In this document: piece by piece, positions 17,318 to 27,155 of the stretch | How positions within the stretch are numbered: position 1 is the first letter of the stretch | Layout: each line of letters starts with the position of its first letter | Origin: Deltaproteobacteria bacterium | GTDB lineage: Bacteria; Desulfobacterota; Desulfuromonadia; Desulfuromonadales; JAAYDE01 | Assembly: GCA_016934985.1 (NCBI GenBank) | Contig: JAFGRU010000121.1 | Coordinates: forward strand, 1-62,135 | Direction: 5' to 3' | Length of the DNA: 62,135 nt | The notes under the pieces: generated by a model | Seen by the model: only the letters and a program-made list of their open reading frames with translations | What the model was told of the DNA's origin: nothing | Database searches by the model: none | Program-made: the position numbers and the translations under genes

Positions 17318-17438
17318 TGGTTGCTGTTGTATTTTGTTGTTGCAGGGGAGGGCGGTGCCAGAGACAAAGGATAAGCCACCAGTCTTTTCTGAAATCCTGC
17401 TTTATTATTGGAGGGTTACGAAAGTATGGATGCCTGAG

Positions 17439-17870
17439 TTAGGCACAGCGCAGCACTTTTTTTCCTTCTTCAAAGATTACAATCATTTTTCTGTTGCCTG
17501 TGGCTTGCTCAACCACTCCAAGGCCGAAAACTTTATGTTTGATCAAAGAACCGGGAACATATTGGCCGTCCATTGCATAGCTAGCGGCCTCGACGCTGTT
17601 TTTAGCGGAACATAAATTTTCCCATTCCTGCCGTTCAATTTCGCGATGATTAGCTTTTGCTTTGGTAACTCTCGGTGTTTTGGCTGTAGAGGTTTTGGTT
17701 TTTTTGGGTGCGTTTGGGTCTTTGTAATTATGCTGGCCCTGGCAGGTATTGCACATTACTCTGACAGGACGCGAATCGACCATGGCGACGATGGTGTGGT
17801 TCAAGATTTTTCTACATTTGGTGCACCGGGCATCTATCTGATCACCAACGGATGGACCTGCTTTACTCAT
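17439..17870 (-). CDS. Conserved-looking protein with CxxC pairs and SH3-like C-terminus
   Basis: A 143-residue soluble protein. The N-terminus has a zinc-ribbon-like pair of CxxC motifs (CTKC at about 16 and CNTC at about 40). A Lys/Thr/Pro-rich linker follows (about 54-75). The C-terminal 35 residues (IKHKVFGLGVVEQA, then MIVIFEEGKKVL) match the pattern of CarD/Tudor-type SH3 barrels: H-x-x-F-G-x-G-x-V, then V-x-F-x-x-G-x-K-x-L. A zinc ribbon plus such a barrel suggests binding to nucleic acid or RNA polymerase, but this is inference; I do not recognise a named family. Start ATG follows GGAGAAGCAGT. Confidence 0.75.
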   Translation of the reverse strand: MSKAGPSVGDQIDARCTKCRKILNHTIVAMVDSRPVRVMCNTCQGQHNYKDPNAPKKTKTSTAKTPRVTKAKANHREIERQEWENLCSAKNSVEAASYAMDGQYVPGSLIKHKVFGLGVVEQATGNRKMIVIFEEGKKVLRCA

Positions 17871-17963
17871 ACTGCTTCTCCAATGCTAAAGAGTGGGGGT
17901 AGTTTGAAAATGGAAAAAATACTGCGATATCGCTAGGATAAATGGATGCAGGAATTTACCGGA

Positions 17964-18005
17964 CGGAAAAAAGACACCCCGCATTGAACGAATGCGGGGT
18001 GTCTT
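17964..18005 (-). terminator. Intrinsic terminator of the cold-shock gene
   Basis: A perfect 15-bp stem (17971-17985 with 17991-18005) with loop GAACG is followed on the minus strand by CTTTTTTCC. It lies 20 bases after the cold-shock stop codon. Confidence 0.9.
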
Positions 18006-18024
18006 GAGATAGGCAAAAAATTAA

Positions 18025-18225
18025 TTAGATTTTGCGCACGTTGGAGGATTGCGGTCCTTTTTGGCCTTCGGTAACATCGAAACTTACTCTGTCACCTTCG
18101 GCAAGTGACTTAAAGCCGTCACCCTGGATAGCGGAAAAATGTACAAATACATCTGGACCGTTATCCTGCTCAATAAAACCAAAACCTTTGCTGTCATTAA
18201 ACCACTTTACTGTTCCTTCTGCCAC
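18025..18225 (-). CDS. CspA-family cold-shock protein
   Basis: A 66-residue single cold-shock domain. Both RNA-binding motifs are intact: KGFGFI (RNP1, about 14-19) and VFVHF (RNP2, about 27-31). It acts as an RNA chaperone that melts secondary structure. GTG start with AAGGAG eight bases upstream. The mRNA probably has a long leader, as is common for csp genes, with a hairpin at 18288-18317. Whether it is cold-induced cannot be told from sequence. Confidence 0.95.
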   Translation of the reverse strand: MAEGTVKWFNDSKGFGFIEQDNGPDVFVHFSAIQGDGFKSLAEGDRVSFDVTEGQKGPQSSNVRKI

Positions 18226-18283
18226 TTAATTTCTCCTTGTCCATTACGGACGTTGATCTGTGGGAACTTAACCCCTTCAAAAT

Positions 18284-18318
18284 GAAAAAACACCCGGACC
18301 AAATAGGTCTGCGTGTTT
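18284..18318 (-). promoter_or_regulatory. Terminator-like hairpin in the cold-shock leader
   Basis: About 60 bases before the cold-shock start, the minus strand forms AACAC/GTGTT and GACC/GGTC helices (18289-18317) followed by TTTTTTCATTTTG. This has the form of an intrinsic terminator placed in the untranslated leader. It could attenuate transcription of the gene or be a temperature-sensitive structure. The stem has an internal mismatch loop of three bases on each side, so its strength is moderate. Confidence 0.5.
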
Positions 18319-18895
18319 TATTTAAGGACAACACCGTGCTGCCCCAACGAGCGAAAACTTCCACAAACTTTCTTTAGCTGCTAAAATCTAGCACAAAAAT
18401 AGTTTTTCACACAACGGTTTTTTCAGTAAAACTATTTCTTTTATATTATTTCGATAATCGTTTTTTTCGAGCTTGCAACCCTATCAAAGCATTCCTGAAA
18501 AAAGAAGCAGCGATGAACAGGCCATCACCACAAAAAATTTCCAGAAAAATAATTTTTCGAAGTTGTTCATGAAAATTCCATAAAATGGAAAGCTGTCAGA
18601 ATTTTGAACTTAGTTCAGTGTTCAAAGACATCTTATCGCTATGGAAAAGAAAGATTTTCAAAATCTACACCAATCTTCCAGTAGCCTGCCAACAACTTTG
18701 CAGAAATATTTGAGTAAAAATTTCATCACCGGTTTCCCAAGGGAAAGTAATAAATTAAGATATGTAAATAATAAAGTAAAAACGTAGTGTTCTATGAGGG
18801 AATAGGTCAGAAGGGCGTTCAGATAAGAAAAAAATTACCCAACATCAGGTTTTCCCCATTTCCCCTGAACAGCATCTTATGAAAAGCGTTAGATT
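18319..18895. other. A+T-rich intergenic region, no gene seen
   Basis: Between the cold-shock leader and the PilZ promoter lies about 580 bases of A+T-rich DNA. It must contain the cold-shock promoter on the minus strand. No frame longer than 60 residues, tRNA or clear hairpin with T run is visible in it. Confidence 0.5.
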
Positions 18896-18897
18896 TA

Positions 18898-18915
18898 TTG
18901 GCATTTTTTATGCTT
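18898..18915 (+). promoter_or_regulatory. Candidate sigma-54 promoter of the PilZ gene
   Basis: TTGGCATTTTTTATGCTT has GG at -24 and GC at -12 with exactly ten bases between, and matches TTGGCA and TGCT of the sigma-54 (RpoN) consensus. It would start transcription near 18925, about 35-40 bases before the PilZ start codon. If real, the gene needs an enhancer-binding activator. Confidence 0.5.
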
Positions 18916-18966
18916 CTGGTACCATCAACATAAATTATCATTCCTTTTTGCGACACAATGTTTAAC

Positions 18967-19392
18967 ATGCCAGAAAACAAACGCTGGGCCGAACGTTATC
19001 CTGTCCATCTGAAGGTCAGGTTTGGCCAGGAAAAATTTTCCGATAATGGAAGAATCCAGGACATTTCCATGTTCGGGTTTGCTATTGAAACGCCTGAGAT
19101 TTTTCCCAAAGGGGCGCTTTTAAAGGTCCAGCTGTTAACGCCGGACAAAAAATTTATTGAGGTCCATGGAACAGTTCAATGGACTTCGGTTAATGGTGCT
19201 TCAGGTCAGGAGAATGGTCGCCCACAGGGCATGGGAATAGAAATACGTAAATTTTTGGAAGGCCGTGAAACCTATAAAAGACTTTGTAACGAGTTTTGGA
19301 AAAAGGGAACCATTTCAGGTGCCGCCGAAAAGAAAAAAAATGTTGTAGGCGCTAAGATGGGGAAGCTAAGTGAAAATAAAAAAATTCCCTGA
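18967..19392 (+). CDS. PilZ domain protein (probable cyclic-di-GMP effector)
   Basis: A PilZ protein of 141 residues with both ligand motifs: RWAER (RxxxR, about 6-10) and DISMFG (D-x-S-x-x-G, about 33-38), so cyclic-di-GMP binding is likely. The C-terminus adds a short helix (GRETYKRLCNEFWKKG) and a Lys-rich tail. It is a paralogue of the protein at 35940-36374: both share the RW-x-x-R, RFG-x-EK, QD-x-S-x-FGF and FL-x-G-x-E-x-Y pattern. Starts at 18958 and 18967 are both possible; neither has a clear ribosome-binding site. It stands alone. Confidence 0.85.
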   Translation: MPENKRWAERYPVHLKVRFGQEKFSDNGRIQDISMFGFAIETPEIFPKGALLKVQLLTPDKKFIEVHGTVQWTSVNGASGQENGRPQGMGIEIRKFLEGRETYKRLCNEFWKKGTISGAAEKKKNVVGAKMGKLSENKKIP

Positions 19393-19460
19393 AGTTAAAA
19401 TAAAACCCGTCCCGAGAGTATTACCGCCAAAATAAGTCAAAAACCTGCCAGCTGTAAAAC

Positions 19461-19870
19461 TTACCTGAACATATTCAATTCTCCAACAAAATAGACCTGT
19501 TTATTCTCTTTCGCCTCAAAGCGGTCAAAGGCCGGCTGGGCGTCGTTCTTTTAACATTCGAGAAAAGTCCTCAAGTCATTTTCAGTCCGGGGAAGGTCAG
19601 GCTGTTTGATGCCTCGATGACGGCATACTGAACCAACCCTAGCCACATAAGTATCTCAAAAACAGAATTCCAGCCTTTTATTTGAAAGCCCTTCGAAGCC
19701 GGAAGGCTGCATGCAAAAAAGAATAGAGTTCGCTGCTCTATTTAAATTCTCTCTATTTCTTGTAGATGCAAACAACCACCTCGACTTCTGTTTCAGGGGG
19801 AAGGTGTTCAAGAGGGGTAGAAAAGATAAGATACTGAACAGAAAATTTTACGTCGGATAATAGATATTAT
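19461..19870 (-). pseudogene. Possible decayed coding remnants downstream of recG
   Basis: The 508-base gap between the PilZ gene and recG holds no intact gene. On the minus strand a stretch near 19461-19640 reads IKQPDLPRTENDLRTFLEC, a stop, then KNDAQPAFDRFEAKENKQ. The first part recalls the P-x-T-x-N-D-x-E segment of some transposases. A second short piece near 19757-19860 reads STPLEHLPPETEVEVVVCIY before a stop. These have protein-like composition but no starts, and may be relics of lost genes. I name no family. Confidence 0.25.
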
Positions 19871-19900
19871 GTAAACCAAAAGAGATATGACGACTTTGGA

Positions 19901-22054
19901 TCAACCGACACTGGCTAACTCCAGCCGTCCCCCCCAGCGATCCTGAAGAGCTTCTCGCAATTCGGCATATTCCGGATTGGTCAAGAAGTTCCCCCTCTCA
20001 ACCAGATCGAAAGCCTCCCTTCTGGCAGCTTCGAGGAGCTTGCCATGGCGCAGAATATTTGCCACCCGAAAATCAGGGATTCCGGACTGGCGTGTGCCGA
20101 GAAACTCTCCCGGACCCCGAATTTCGAGATCCGCCTCGGCAATGCGGAAACCGTCGTTGGTTTCCTGCATGACTTTGAGGCGTGAAAAACCGTCAGCGCT
20201 GCACTTTTTACTGCGTCCCAGAAAACAGTAACTATCATCCGCACCACGGCCGACCCGGCCACGTAACTGATGAAGCTGGGCCAGGCCGAAACGCTCCGCA
20301 TTTTCTACCACCATTACCGTGGCGTTTGGTATATCAATACCCACCTCGATGACGGTTGTCGCCACCAGGATGTCGATTTTGCCCTTTTTGAAACATCCCA
20401 TGACCTCTTCTTTTTCCGCTGGCTTGAGGCGGCCGTGTAAAAGACCGAGCCGACGATCGGGGAAAACTTCCCTGGCCAGATGGTCAAAACTTTCTTCCGC
20501 GGCCATAAGGTCGACCTTATCCGATTCTTCAATTAGCGGATATACCACAAATGCCTGACGCCCTTTGTCAAGCTCTTTGGTGATAAACCTAAAAACGCCT
20601 TCGCGCTCTTTTTCACTGTAAACCTTTGTTTTAATAGTTTTTCTTCCGGGCGGCAACTCGTCGATGACAGACAGGTTGAGATCCCCGTAAGCAGTCAGGA
20701 AAAGAGTCCTGGGTATTGGCGTAGCGGTCATTACCAGGATGTCTGGAGAAACCCCTTTGTGGCGGAGGCTGGCTCGCTGGTGAACCCCGAAGCGGTGCTG
20801 TTCGTCAATGATGCCGAGTCCCAGCTTTTTAAACGCGACCCCTTCTTCAAGGAGCGCATGGGTTCCTACCAGCATATGAATATTTCCAGCCGCAATTTCT
20901 TCTAGAATGGTGGCTCGTTCCTTTTTTGGTGTTGAGCCGACCAGTAGTGCCACCCTCAGACCCAGCTCTTCGAAACGTCGGTGAAATTGCAAATAGTGCT
21001 GTTCGGCCAGAACCTCTGTGGGCGCCAGGACCGCGACCTGGGTATCGTTTTCAATAGCCACCAGGGAAGCCATCAGGGCCACAATGGTCTTGCCGCAACC
21101 GACATCACCCTGGATCAAGCGATTCATTGGCGCTGGTTCCATCATGTCATGTTTGATTTCACCGAGCACCCGGCGTTGTGCCTCAGTGAGCTTGAATGGG
21201 AGCAATTTTGCCAATGGTTTCGTATACTTATGACTGACATTGAAGGCCATGCCAGGTTCCTGCAATACGCCGCGTTTTTTGAGGGCCAGCCCCAACTCCA
21301 AGAAAAAGAATTCATCAAAAACGATGCTTCTCCGCCCCGGATCGGAAAACGCCGTAAGTTCGTCCACGGCGGCCGAATTGTCTGGAGCATGAACCATGGT
21401 GAAAGCCCGATCGAGGGGAACCAGGCCATGGCGCTTAAGGATTTCTGCAGGAATGGGAGTAAGAATTTGCGGAGCAAAATTGTCGACAACGGCTTTGAAG
21501 ATTTTGCGAATAACCTTCTGGGTAAGCCCTTCGGTCAAAGGATAGACCGGGAGAATGCGACCAAAATCTAAAGTAGTGGATGAAAGAGCATCATCCAATG
21601 ATCTGTTCTTACTGATAAATTCAAATTCCGGATGATGAATTTCACGAACCCCGGCAAAATAGTGAAGTTCTCCGCAAAAAAGACCTAAACGACCGGTGAC
21701 CAACTGGTTTTTCAACCAGTTTTTTCGGTAATGAAACCATTTTAGCTGGATGGTGCTGGTTCCGTCCGTGACCACAGCCTCAAAAATACGTTTCCGAGCC
21801 CGGCTGGTGAATGTTTCACCGCAACTCAGCACTTCGCCGCAGAATACCTCCTGCAGCCCTTCGTTCAACTCGGCAATCTTGCGGATGCTGCGCCGGTCTT
21901 CATACCGAAATGGCAAGGTATAGAGGGCATCTTCCACCCTGGAAATGCCCATTTTAGACAATTTCTGGAAAACCCGCGGACCAACGCCGTGGATATTATC
22001 CATGCTGGTGGAAAGTTGCTTCCGACTTTGGCGATAGGAGGAGGATAAAGGCAT
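19901..22054 (-). CDS. recG: ATP-dependent DNA helicase RecG
   Basis: A 717-residue RecG, the helicase that remodels stalled replication forks and Holliday junctions. The N-terminal wedge/OB region (about 20-260) is followed by helicase domains with Walker A GDVGCGKTIVALMA (about 294-307), the DEQH box in GLGIIDEQHRFGVHQ (about 404-418), motif III MTATPIPRTL, and motif VI QLRGRVGRG (about 600). The C-terminal RecG extension is present. The ATG at 22054 follows AGGGTAGGG. It lies 70 bases after greA, separated by a hairpin without T run, so the two genes are probably co-transcribed. Confidence 0.97.
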   Translation of the reverse strand: MPLSSSYRQSRKQLSTSMDNIHGVGPRVFQKLSKMGISRVEDALYTLPFRYEDRRSIRKIAELNEGLQEVFCGEVLSCGETFTSRARKRIFEAVVTDGTSTIQLKWFHYRKNWLKNQLVTGRLGLFCGELHYFAGVREIHHPEFEFISKNRSLDDALSSTTLDFGRILPVYPLTEGLTQKVIRKIFKAVVDNFAPQILTPIPAEILKRHGLVPLDRAFTMVHAPDNSAAVDELTAFSDPGRRSIVFDEFFFLELGLALKKRGVLQEPGMAFNVSHKYTKPLAKLLPFKLTEAQRRVLGEIKHDMMEPAPMNRLIQGDVGCGKTIVALMASLVAIENDTQVAVLAPTEVLAEQHYLQFHRRFEELGLRVALLVGSTPKKERATILEEIAAGNIHMLVGTHALLEEGVAFKKLGLGIIDEQHRFGVHQRASLRHKGVSPDILVMTATPIPRTLFLTAYGDLNLSVIDELPPGRKTIKTKVYSEKEREGVFRFITKELDKGRQAFVVYPLIEESDKVDLMAAEESFDHLAREVFPDRRLGLLHGRLKPAEKEEVMGCFKKGKIDILVATTVIEVGIDIPNATVMVVENAERFGLAQLHQLRGRVGRGADDSYCFLGRSKKCSADGFSRLKVMQETNDGFRIAEADLEIRGPGEFLGTRQSGIPDFRVANILRHGKLLEAARREAFDLVERGNFLTNPEYAELREALQDRWGGRLELASVG

Positions 22055-22076
22055 CTGCCCTACCCTTTAAGATCAG

Positions 22077-22110
22077 ATACCGCCGCGCTGGCTGGCAGTC
22101 ACGGCGGTAT
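22077..22110 (-). other. Hairpin between greA and recG
   Basis: A perfect 9-bp inverted repeat (22077-22085 with 22102-22110) with a 16-base loop lies 14 bases after the greA stop. It has no T run after it, so it is more likely an mRNA end-stabilising structure than a terminator. Confidence 0.5.
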
Positions 22111-22123
22111 CGTCAGTGATGAG

Positions 22124-22603
22124 TTATTCGTAATTGATGTCGACAATCTCGTAATAACGGGTCCCGGATGGAACTTCGATCTGGACTTCATCGTCCAGGC
22201 GGTGGCCGATAAGGGCTTTACCCACAGGAGAGGTCACGGAAATCTTGCCTTCCTTGAGATCAGCCTCGTCCTCACCGACAATTTTATAAGTTACCTCGGT
22301 TTCAGAATTGACATCGAAAACCGTAACCTTAGCACCAAAAACAACCTTTTCCGAATTTTTGAATTCTGCAGGATTGATGACTTGGGCACGGGCGATTTTG
22401 TCGTTCAGTTCCTTGATCCGCCCTTCGACAAAACTCTGGTGGTCCTTGGCGGCATCATATTCGGCATTTTCAGATAAATCGCCATGGCCGCGAGCCTCAG
22501 CGATGGCCTGGACAGCTTTGGGGCGTTCAACCCGAAGAAAATGTTTTAACTCCTCCTGCAAACGTTGATGGCCTTCGCGTGTCATGGGAATGGAATCATC
22601 CAT
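22124..22603 (-). CDS. greA: Transcription elongation factor GreA
   Basis: A 159-residue GreA: the N-terminal coiled coil (about 1-75, with GDLSENAEYDAAKD at the tip, whose acidic residues enter the RNA polymerase channel) and a C-terminal FKBP-like domain (about 80-159, with ISVTSPVGKALIGH). It stimulates transcript cleavage by stalled RNA polymerase. It follows carB after 104 bases that contain a terminator, so part of its expression is probably independent of the pyr operon. Confidence 0.97.
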   Translation of the reverse strand: MDDSIPMTREGHQRLQEELKHFLRVERPKAVQAIAEARGHGDLSENAEYDAAKDHQSFVEGRIKELNDKIARAQVINPAEFKNSEKVVFGAKVTVFDVNSETEVTYKIVGEDEADLKEGKISVTSPVGKALIGHRLDDEVQIEVPSGTRYYEIVDINYE

Positions 22604-22615
22604 AAATCTCTCCCC

Positions 22616-22647
22616 CCAAAAAAATGATTGGGCGGGTTACCCCGCCC
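22616..22647 (-). terminator. Intrinsic terminator after carB
   Basis: The G+C-rich stem GGGCGGG/CCCGCCC (22630-22636 with 22641-22647) is followed on the minus strand by AATCATTTTTTT. The T run starts five bases after the stem, so it may be partly leaky. It marks the end of the pyrimidine operon and lies in the leader of greA. Confidence 0.65.
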
Positions 22648-22707
22648 CATGTGTCGATTAAAAAGTGGCTGTCAGCAAAAAAAATATCTGTCCAAATCCC
22701 AAAAGAT

Positions 22708-25700
22708 TTAAACAGAACTGGTTGAATAATACTCCTGGAGCGGCTTGACGTCAAGATTTTCTTTGCGCAGGCACTCAATAGCATCGACGGCAGCATTCAT
22801 GCCGGCAACGGTGGTGAAATAGGCGATGTTGTATACCAATGTCGTGCGCCGGATGGAATAGGAGTCTTTGACCGATTGGGCTCCGAAAGTGGTGTTGAAA
22901 ACCATGTCAATTTCACGGTTTTTCAGGGCGTCGACGCAGTGAGGCCGTCCTTCGGAGACACGGTTGATACGGGTTGCGGGAACCCCCTGGTCGAGAAGGT
23001 AGGCTGCGGTGCCGCTCGTGGCAATGATCTCCCAGCCCATATTAGCCAGCCTTCGGGCGGAGGAAACCACCGAGGCCTTGTCGCCGTCCTTGATGCTGAT
23101 GAATACCTTGCCCTGATGTTTGAGATGGACGCCCACCGCCTGCTGAGCCTTGGCAAACGCCTTGCCGAAATCGAAATCGATACCCATAACTTCGCCGGTC
23201 GATTTCATCTCGGGGCCGAGAATTGTGTCAACACCCGGGAATTTGATAAACGGAAAGATCGATTCCTTGACCGCGATATGGGCAGGCACCAGATCATGGG
23301 TCACACCGAGATCTTTCAGCTTTCTGCCGGCCATGAGCTGGGCTGCAATTTTGGCAAGGGGTCGCCCCGTAGCCTTGGAAACGAAAGGCACCGTTCGGCT
23401 TGCCCGGGGGTTGACCTCAAGGAGGTAAACGACATCGTTTTTTATGGCGTATTGGATGTTCATGAGCCCGACAACGCCGAGTTCAATGGCCAGGGCTACG
23501 GTCTGGCGGCGAATTTCATCGCTGAGTTTCCGACTGATGGATTGGGCTGGGAGGGAGCAGGCCGAGTCGCCGGAGTGGATACCGGCCTCTTCGATATGCT
23601 GCATGATACCGCCGATGATGACATCTTTGCCGTCGCACAGGGCATCGACATCGATTTCAATTGCTGACTCAAGAAATTTGTCGACCAAAATCGGGTGCTC
23701 AGGTGATGCCTGAACGGCATTTACCATGTAGGTCCGAAGCTGCTCGGGGGAGTAAACGATCTCCATGGCTCGGCCACCGAGGACGTAGGAAGGTCTTACC
23801 ACAACCGGGTAGCCGATCAGGGTACCCACCTTTTCGGCTTCATCTGCAGTCCGGGCGATACCGTTATTTGGCTGCTTCAGCTCAAGTTTATGCAAGAGGA
23901 ATTGAAAACGTTCACGGTCCTCGGCGCGGTCGATGGCGTCGGGCGAGGTGCCGATAATGGGAACACCCGCTTTTTCCAGGGCGGTGGCAAGCTTTAAAGG
24001 TGTCTGGCCGCCGAACTGGACGATAACCCCTTTAGGATTTTCCTTGTGCACGATTTCGAGGACATCTTCGAAGGTCAGGGGCTCGAAATAAAGCCGGTCG
24101 GCGGTATCGTAATCGGTAGAAACCGTTTCCGGGTTACAGTTGACCATGATGGTCTCAAACCCCAAATCGGAAAGGGAAAACGCAGCGTGAACGCAGCAGT
24201 AGTCAAATTCGATCCCCTGGCCGATGCGGTTGGGGCCACCGCCGAGAATCATGATCTTGTCATTATCCGTGGGCCGGGCTTCGCACTCTTCTTCGTAGGT
24301 GGAGTAAAGATAAGGGGTGAACGCTTCAAATTCGCCGCCGCAGGTATCGACCCGCTTGTAAACCGGTCGGATGTCTTTTTCCCAGCGGAATTCGCGGATG
24401 GCACTCTCACTGGTGTGGAGAAGGAAAGCCAGCCTCTGATCTGAAAAGCCGTATTTCTTGGCGGCGAGAATATTATCCAGTAGACCTTCGAGCTTGCCCT
24501 CGGCGGTTTTTGCAGCCTCCTGGAGGTCGCTCTCCATGTTGACGATCTGTTTCAGGTTGAAAAGAAACCAGGGGTCGATGTTGGTGATGTTATGGATCTC
24601 GTCCAGGGACAGGCCGACCCGCAAGGCGTCGGCAAGATACCATAAGCGCTCCCAGTTGGGCGTCCTCAGGCGCTCGCGCAGATGACTTAATTCATCATCC
24701 TTAACGTCCCTGTCAATACCGTTTGGAAAGAGGCGGCTTTCAAAGCCGCTGGAGCCGATTTCCAGGGAGCGAAGGGCTTTCTGAAGGCTCTCTTTGAAGG
24801 TGCGGCCGATGGCCATGGCCTCGCCGACGGATTTCATCTGGGTGGTCAGGGTCGCTTCCGCCTGGGGAAATTTCTCAAAAGTGAAGCGCGGCACCTTTGT
24901 AACCACGTAGTCGATGGTCGGCTCAAAAGAGGCGAAAGTCTCCTGGGTGATGTCGTTGGTGATTTCATCAAGGGTGTAGCCGACCGACAGTTTGGCGGCG
25001 ATTTTGGCAATGGGGAAGCCGGTGGCCTTGGAGGCCAGGGCCGAGGATCGGGAAACCCGCGGATTCATTTCGATAACCGCCATGCGGCCGTCATCCGGGT
25101 TAATGGCAAACTGGATGTTGGAACCGCCCGTATCGACGCCGATTTCCCGGATAATGCGGATGGCGGCGTCGCGCATGATCTGGTATTCCTTGTCGGTCAG
25201 GGTCTGGGCCGGGGCCACGGTGATGGAGTCGCCGGTATGGACCCCCATGGGGTCGAAATTCTCAATGGAACAGATGATGACGACGTTGTCGGCCATGTCG
25301 CGCATGACCTCCAGCTCAAACTCCTTCCAGCCGATAACCGATTCCTCGATCAGGATTTCGCTGGTCGGTGAGGCATCCAGGCCTGCCTGGGCCAGGGCAT
25401 TATATTCTTCACGGTTATAGGCGATGCCGCCGCCGGTTCCGCCAAGGGTGAAAGAGGGCCGGATGATGGCAGGAAAACCGACTAAATCGACGATCTCCTG
25501 AGCCTCTTCAAAGGTGTGAGCAAGTCCGGAGCGCGGGACCTCCAGACCAATATGTTCCATGGCGTTTTTGAACAGGGTGCGGTCCTCGGCCTTTTCGATG
25601 GAGGGGAGTTTCGCGCCGATAAGTTCAACCCCATATTTGTCAAGAATGCCCTGCTTGGCAACTGTCACTGCGGTATTGAGGGCAGTCTGCCCACCGAGGG

Positions 25701-25965
25701 TGGGGAGAATGGCGTCCGGCCTCTCCTTTTCGATGATTTTGGTTAATACCTCGGGGGTGACCGGTTCCACATAGGTCAGGTCGGCAAAGTCGGGGTCGGT
25801 CATAATAGTCGCCGGATTGGAATTGAGCAGGATAATGGTGTAGCCTTCCTGCTTCAGGGCCTTGCAGGCCTGGGTGCCCGAGTAGTCGAATTCACAGGCC
25901 TGGCCGATTATGATAGGTCCCGCTCCGATGATCAGAATTTTTTCAATGTCAGTTCTTTTCGGCAT
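22708..25965 (-). CDS. carB: Carbamoyl-phosphate synthase large subunit
   Basis: A full-length (1085-residue) CarB with two homologous ATP-grasp halves. It makes carbamoyl phosphate from bicarbonate, ATP and ammonia delivered from CarA. Each half begins with a Gly-rich nucleotide loop ([20 protein letters not shown] near residue 10; [20 protein letters not shown] near 570). The C-terminal 140 residues form the allosteric MGS-like domain ([20 protein letters not shown]). Fifth gene of the pyr operon, 36 bases after carA. Confidence 0.97.
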   Translation of the reverse strand: MPKRTDIEKILIIGAGPIIIGQACEFDYSGTQACKALKQEGYTIILLNSNPATIMTDPDFADLTYVEPVTPEVLTKIIEKERPDAILPTLGGQTALNTAVTVAKQGILDKYGVELIGAKLPSIEKAEDRTLFKNAMEHIGLEVPRSGLAHTFEEAQEIVDLVGFPAIIRPSFTLGGTGGGIAYNREEYNALAQAGLDASPTSEILIEESVIGWKEFELEVMRDMADNVVIICSIENFDPMGVHTGDSITVAPAQTLTDKEYQIMRDAAIRIIREIGVDTGGSNIQFAINPDDGRMAVIEMNPRVSRSSALASKATGFPIAKIAAKLSVGYTLDEITNDITQETFASFEPTIDYVVTKVPRFTFEKFPQAEATLTTQMKSVGEAMAIGRTFKESLQKALRSLEIGSSGFESRLFPNGIDRDVKDDELSHLRERLRTPNWERLWYLADALRVGLSLDEIHNITNIDPWFLFNLKQIVNMESDLQEAAKTAEGKLEGLLDNILAAKKYGFSDQRLAFLLHTSESAIREFRWEKDIRPVYKRVDTCGGEFEAFTPYLYSTYEEECEARPTDNDKIMILGGGPNRIGQGIEFDYCCVHAAFSLSDLGFETIMVNCNPETVSTDYDTADRLYFEPLTFEDVLEIVHKENPKGVIVQFGGQTPLKLATALEKAGVPIIGTSPDAIDRAEDRERFQFLLHKLELKQPNNGIARTADEAEKVGTLIGYPVVVRPSYVLGGRAMEIVYSPEQLRTYMVNAVQASPEHPILVDKFLESAIEIDVDALCDGKDVIIGGIMQHIEEAGIHSGDSACSLPAQSISRKLSDEIRRQTVALAIELGVVGLMNIQYAIKNDVVYLLEVNPRASRTVPFVSKATGRPLAKIAAQLMAGRKLKDLGVTHDLVPAHIAVKESIFPFIKFPGVDTILGPEMKSTGEVMGIDFDFGKAFAKAQQAVGVHLKHQGKVFISIKDGDKASVVSSARRLANMGWEIIATSGTAAYLLDQGVPATRINRVSEGRPHCVDALKNREIDMVFNTTFGAQSVKDSYSIRRTTLVYNIAYFTTVAGMNAAVDAIECLRKENLDVKPLQEYYSTSSV

Positions 25966-26001
25966 AACTTTATTTCCAGAAGCAAAGTTTTTTTAAAGAG
26001 T

Positions 26002-27120
26002 TTATTTTTTATGCGCTTCCATCATTTTGATAAAGCGTTCAAAGAGGTAGCGCGCATCGTGAGGGCCGGGTGAAGCCTCGGGGTGGTACTGAACGGAAAA
26101 AACCGGCAACTTCTCGTGATTCAGCCCCTCGACGGTGTTGTCGTTGAGATTGATATGGGTCAGAACCGCTTCGTTTTTAATGCTGCTGGCATCCACGGCG
26201 AAACCGTGGTTCTGGGAAGTGATTTCGACGTTTTTTCCCTCTTGCCGCTGGACCGGCTGGTTGCCGCCCCGATGGCCGAATTTTAGTTTGTAAGTTTGGC
26301 CTCCCAGGGCCAGAGCGATAAGCTGATGGCCGAGACAGATGCCGAAGATGGGGACCTTGCCCAAAAGTTTTCGGATATTTTCCTGGGCATAGGTGATGGG
26401 TTCGGGGTCGCCAGGGCCGTTGCTCAAAAACACCCCGTCCGGTTTCAAAGCAAGAACCTCTTCAGCCGGCATATCTGCCGGGACCACTGTAACCGAACAG
26501 CCGTGGGAAACCAGGTTGCGGAGGATATTGCGTTTGATACCGTAATCATAGGCCACGACCTTGAAACGCCCTTCACCGGCCTTGGCGTACCCCTGACCGA
26601 GTTCCCAGAGACCTTCGTTCCATTCGTAGGGTTCCCTGCAGGTAACTTCTCTGACCAGGTCGCGTCCCACCAGGGAGGGCTCCTTGCGGGCTTTTTCAAT
26701 AAGGCTTTGGATATCGTCGTCAATTGTGGAAATGATCCCGGTCTGGGCACCACGTGAGCGGATATGCAGAACCAAAGCCCGGGTGTCGATATCGTGGATT
26801 CCAATGATCCCGTGTTTCTTCAGGTAAGCGTCAAGGGTCATTTCACAACGCCAGTTGCAGGGAAATTCACTGTACTCCTTGACCACGAAACCGGAGAGAA
26901 AAGGACGTGATGATTCGACGTCTTCGGTATTGACACCGTAGTTGCCGATGAGCGGATAGGTCATGGTGACGATTTCACCACAATATGAAGGGTCGGTAAG
27001 AATCTCCTGGTAACCGGTCATGCTGGTATTGAACACCACTTCGCCGGAGACTTCCCCGCTGGCGCCGAAAGACCGGCCGACAAAGTATTTTCCATCTGCC
27101 AGAGCAAGAATTGCTTTCAT
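26002..27120 (-). CDS. carA: Carbamoyl-phosphate synthase small subunit (glutaminase)
   Basis: A 372-residue CarA. The N-terminal half (about 1-175, with [20 protein letters not shown]) is the CarA-specific domain. The C-terminal half is a class I glutamine amidotransferase with the nucleophile elbow [15 protein letters not shown] (Cys about 260) and the His/Glu pair in [10 protein letters not shown] (about 344-353). It frees ammonia from glutamine for CarB. Fourth gene of the pyr operon, 35 bases after pyrC. Confidence 0.97.
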   Translation of the reverse strand: MKAILALADGKYFVGRSFGASGEVSGEVVFNTSMTGYQEILTDPSYCGEIVTMTYPLIGNYGVNTEDVESSRPFLSGFVVKEYSEFPCNWRCEMTLDAYLKKHGIIGIHDIDTRALVLHIRSRGAQTGIISTIDDDIQSLIEKARKEPSLVGRDLVREVTCREPYEWNEGLWELGQGYAKAGEGRFKVVAYDYGIKRNILRNLVSHGCSVTVVPADMPAEEVLALKPDGVFLSNGPGDPEPITYAQENIRKLLGKVPIFGICLGHQLIALALGGQTYKLKFGHRGGNQPVQRQEGKNVEITSQNHGFAVDASSIKNEAVLTHINLNDNTVEGLNHEKLPVFSVQYHPEASPGPHDARYLFERFIKMMEAHKK

Positions 27121-27155
27121 AACTTTAAAAACTCATAATCTTTTAAAGAGTTGAA

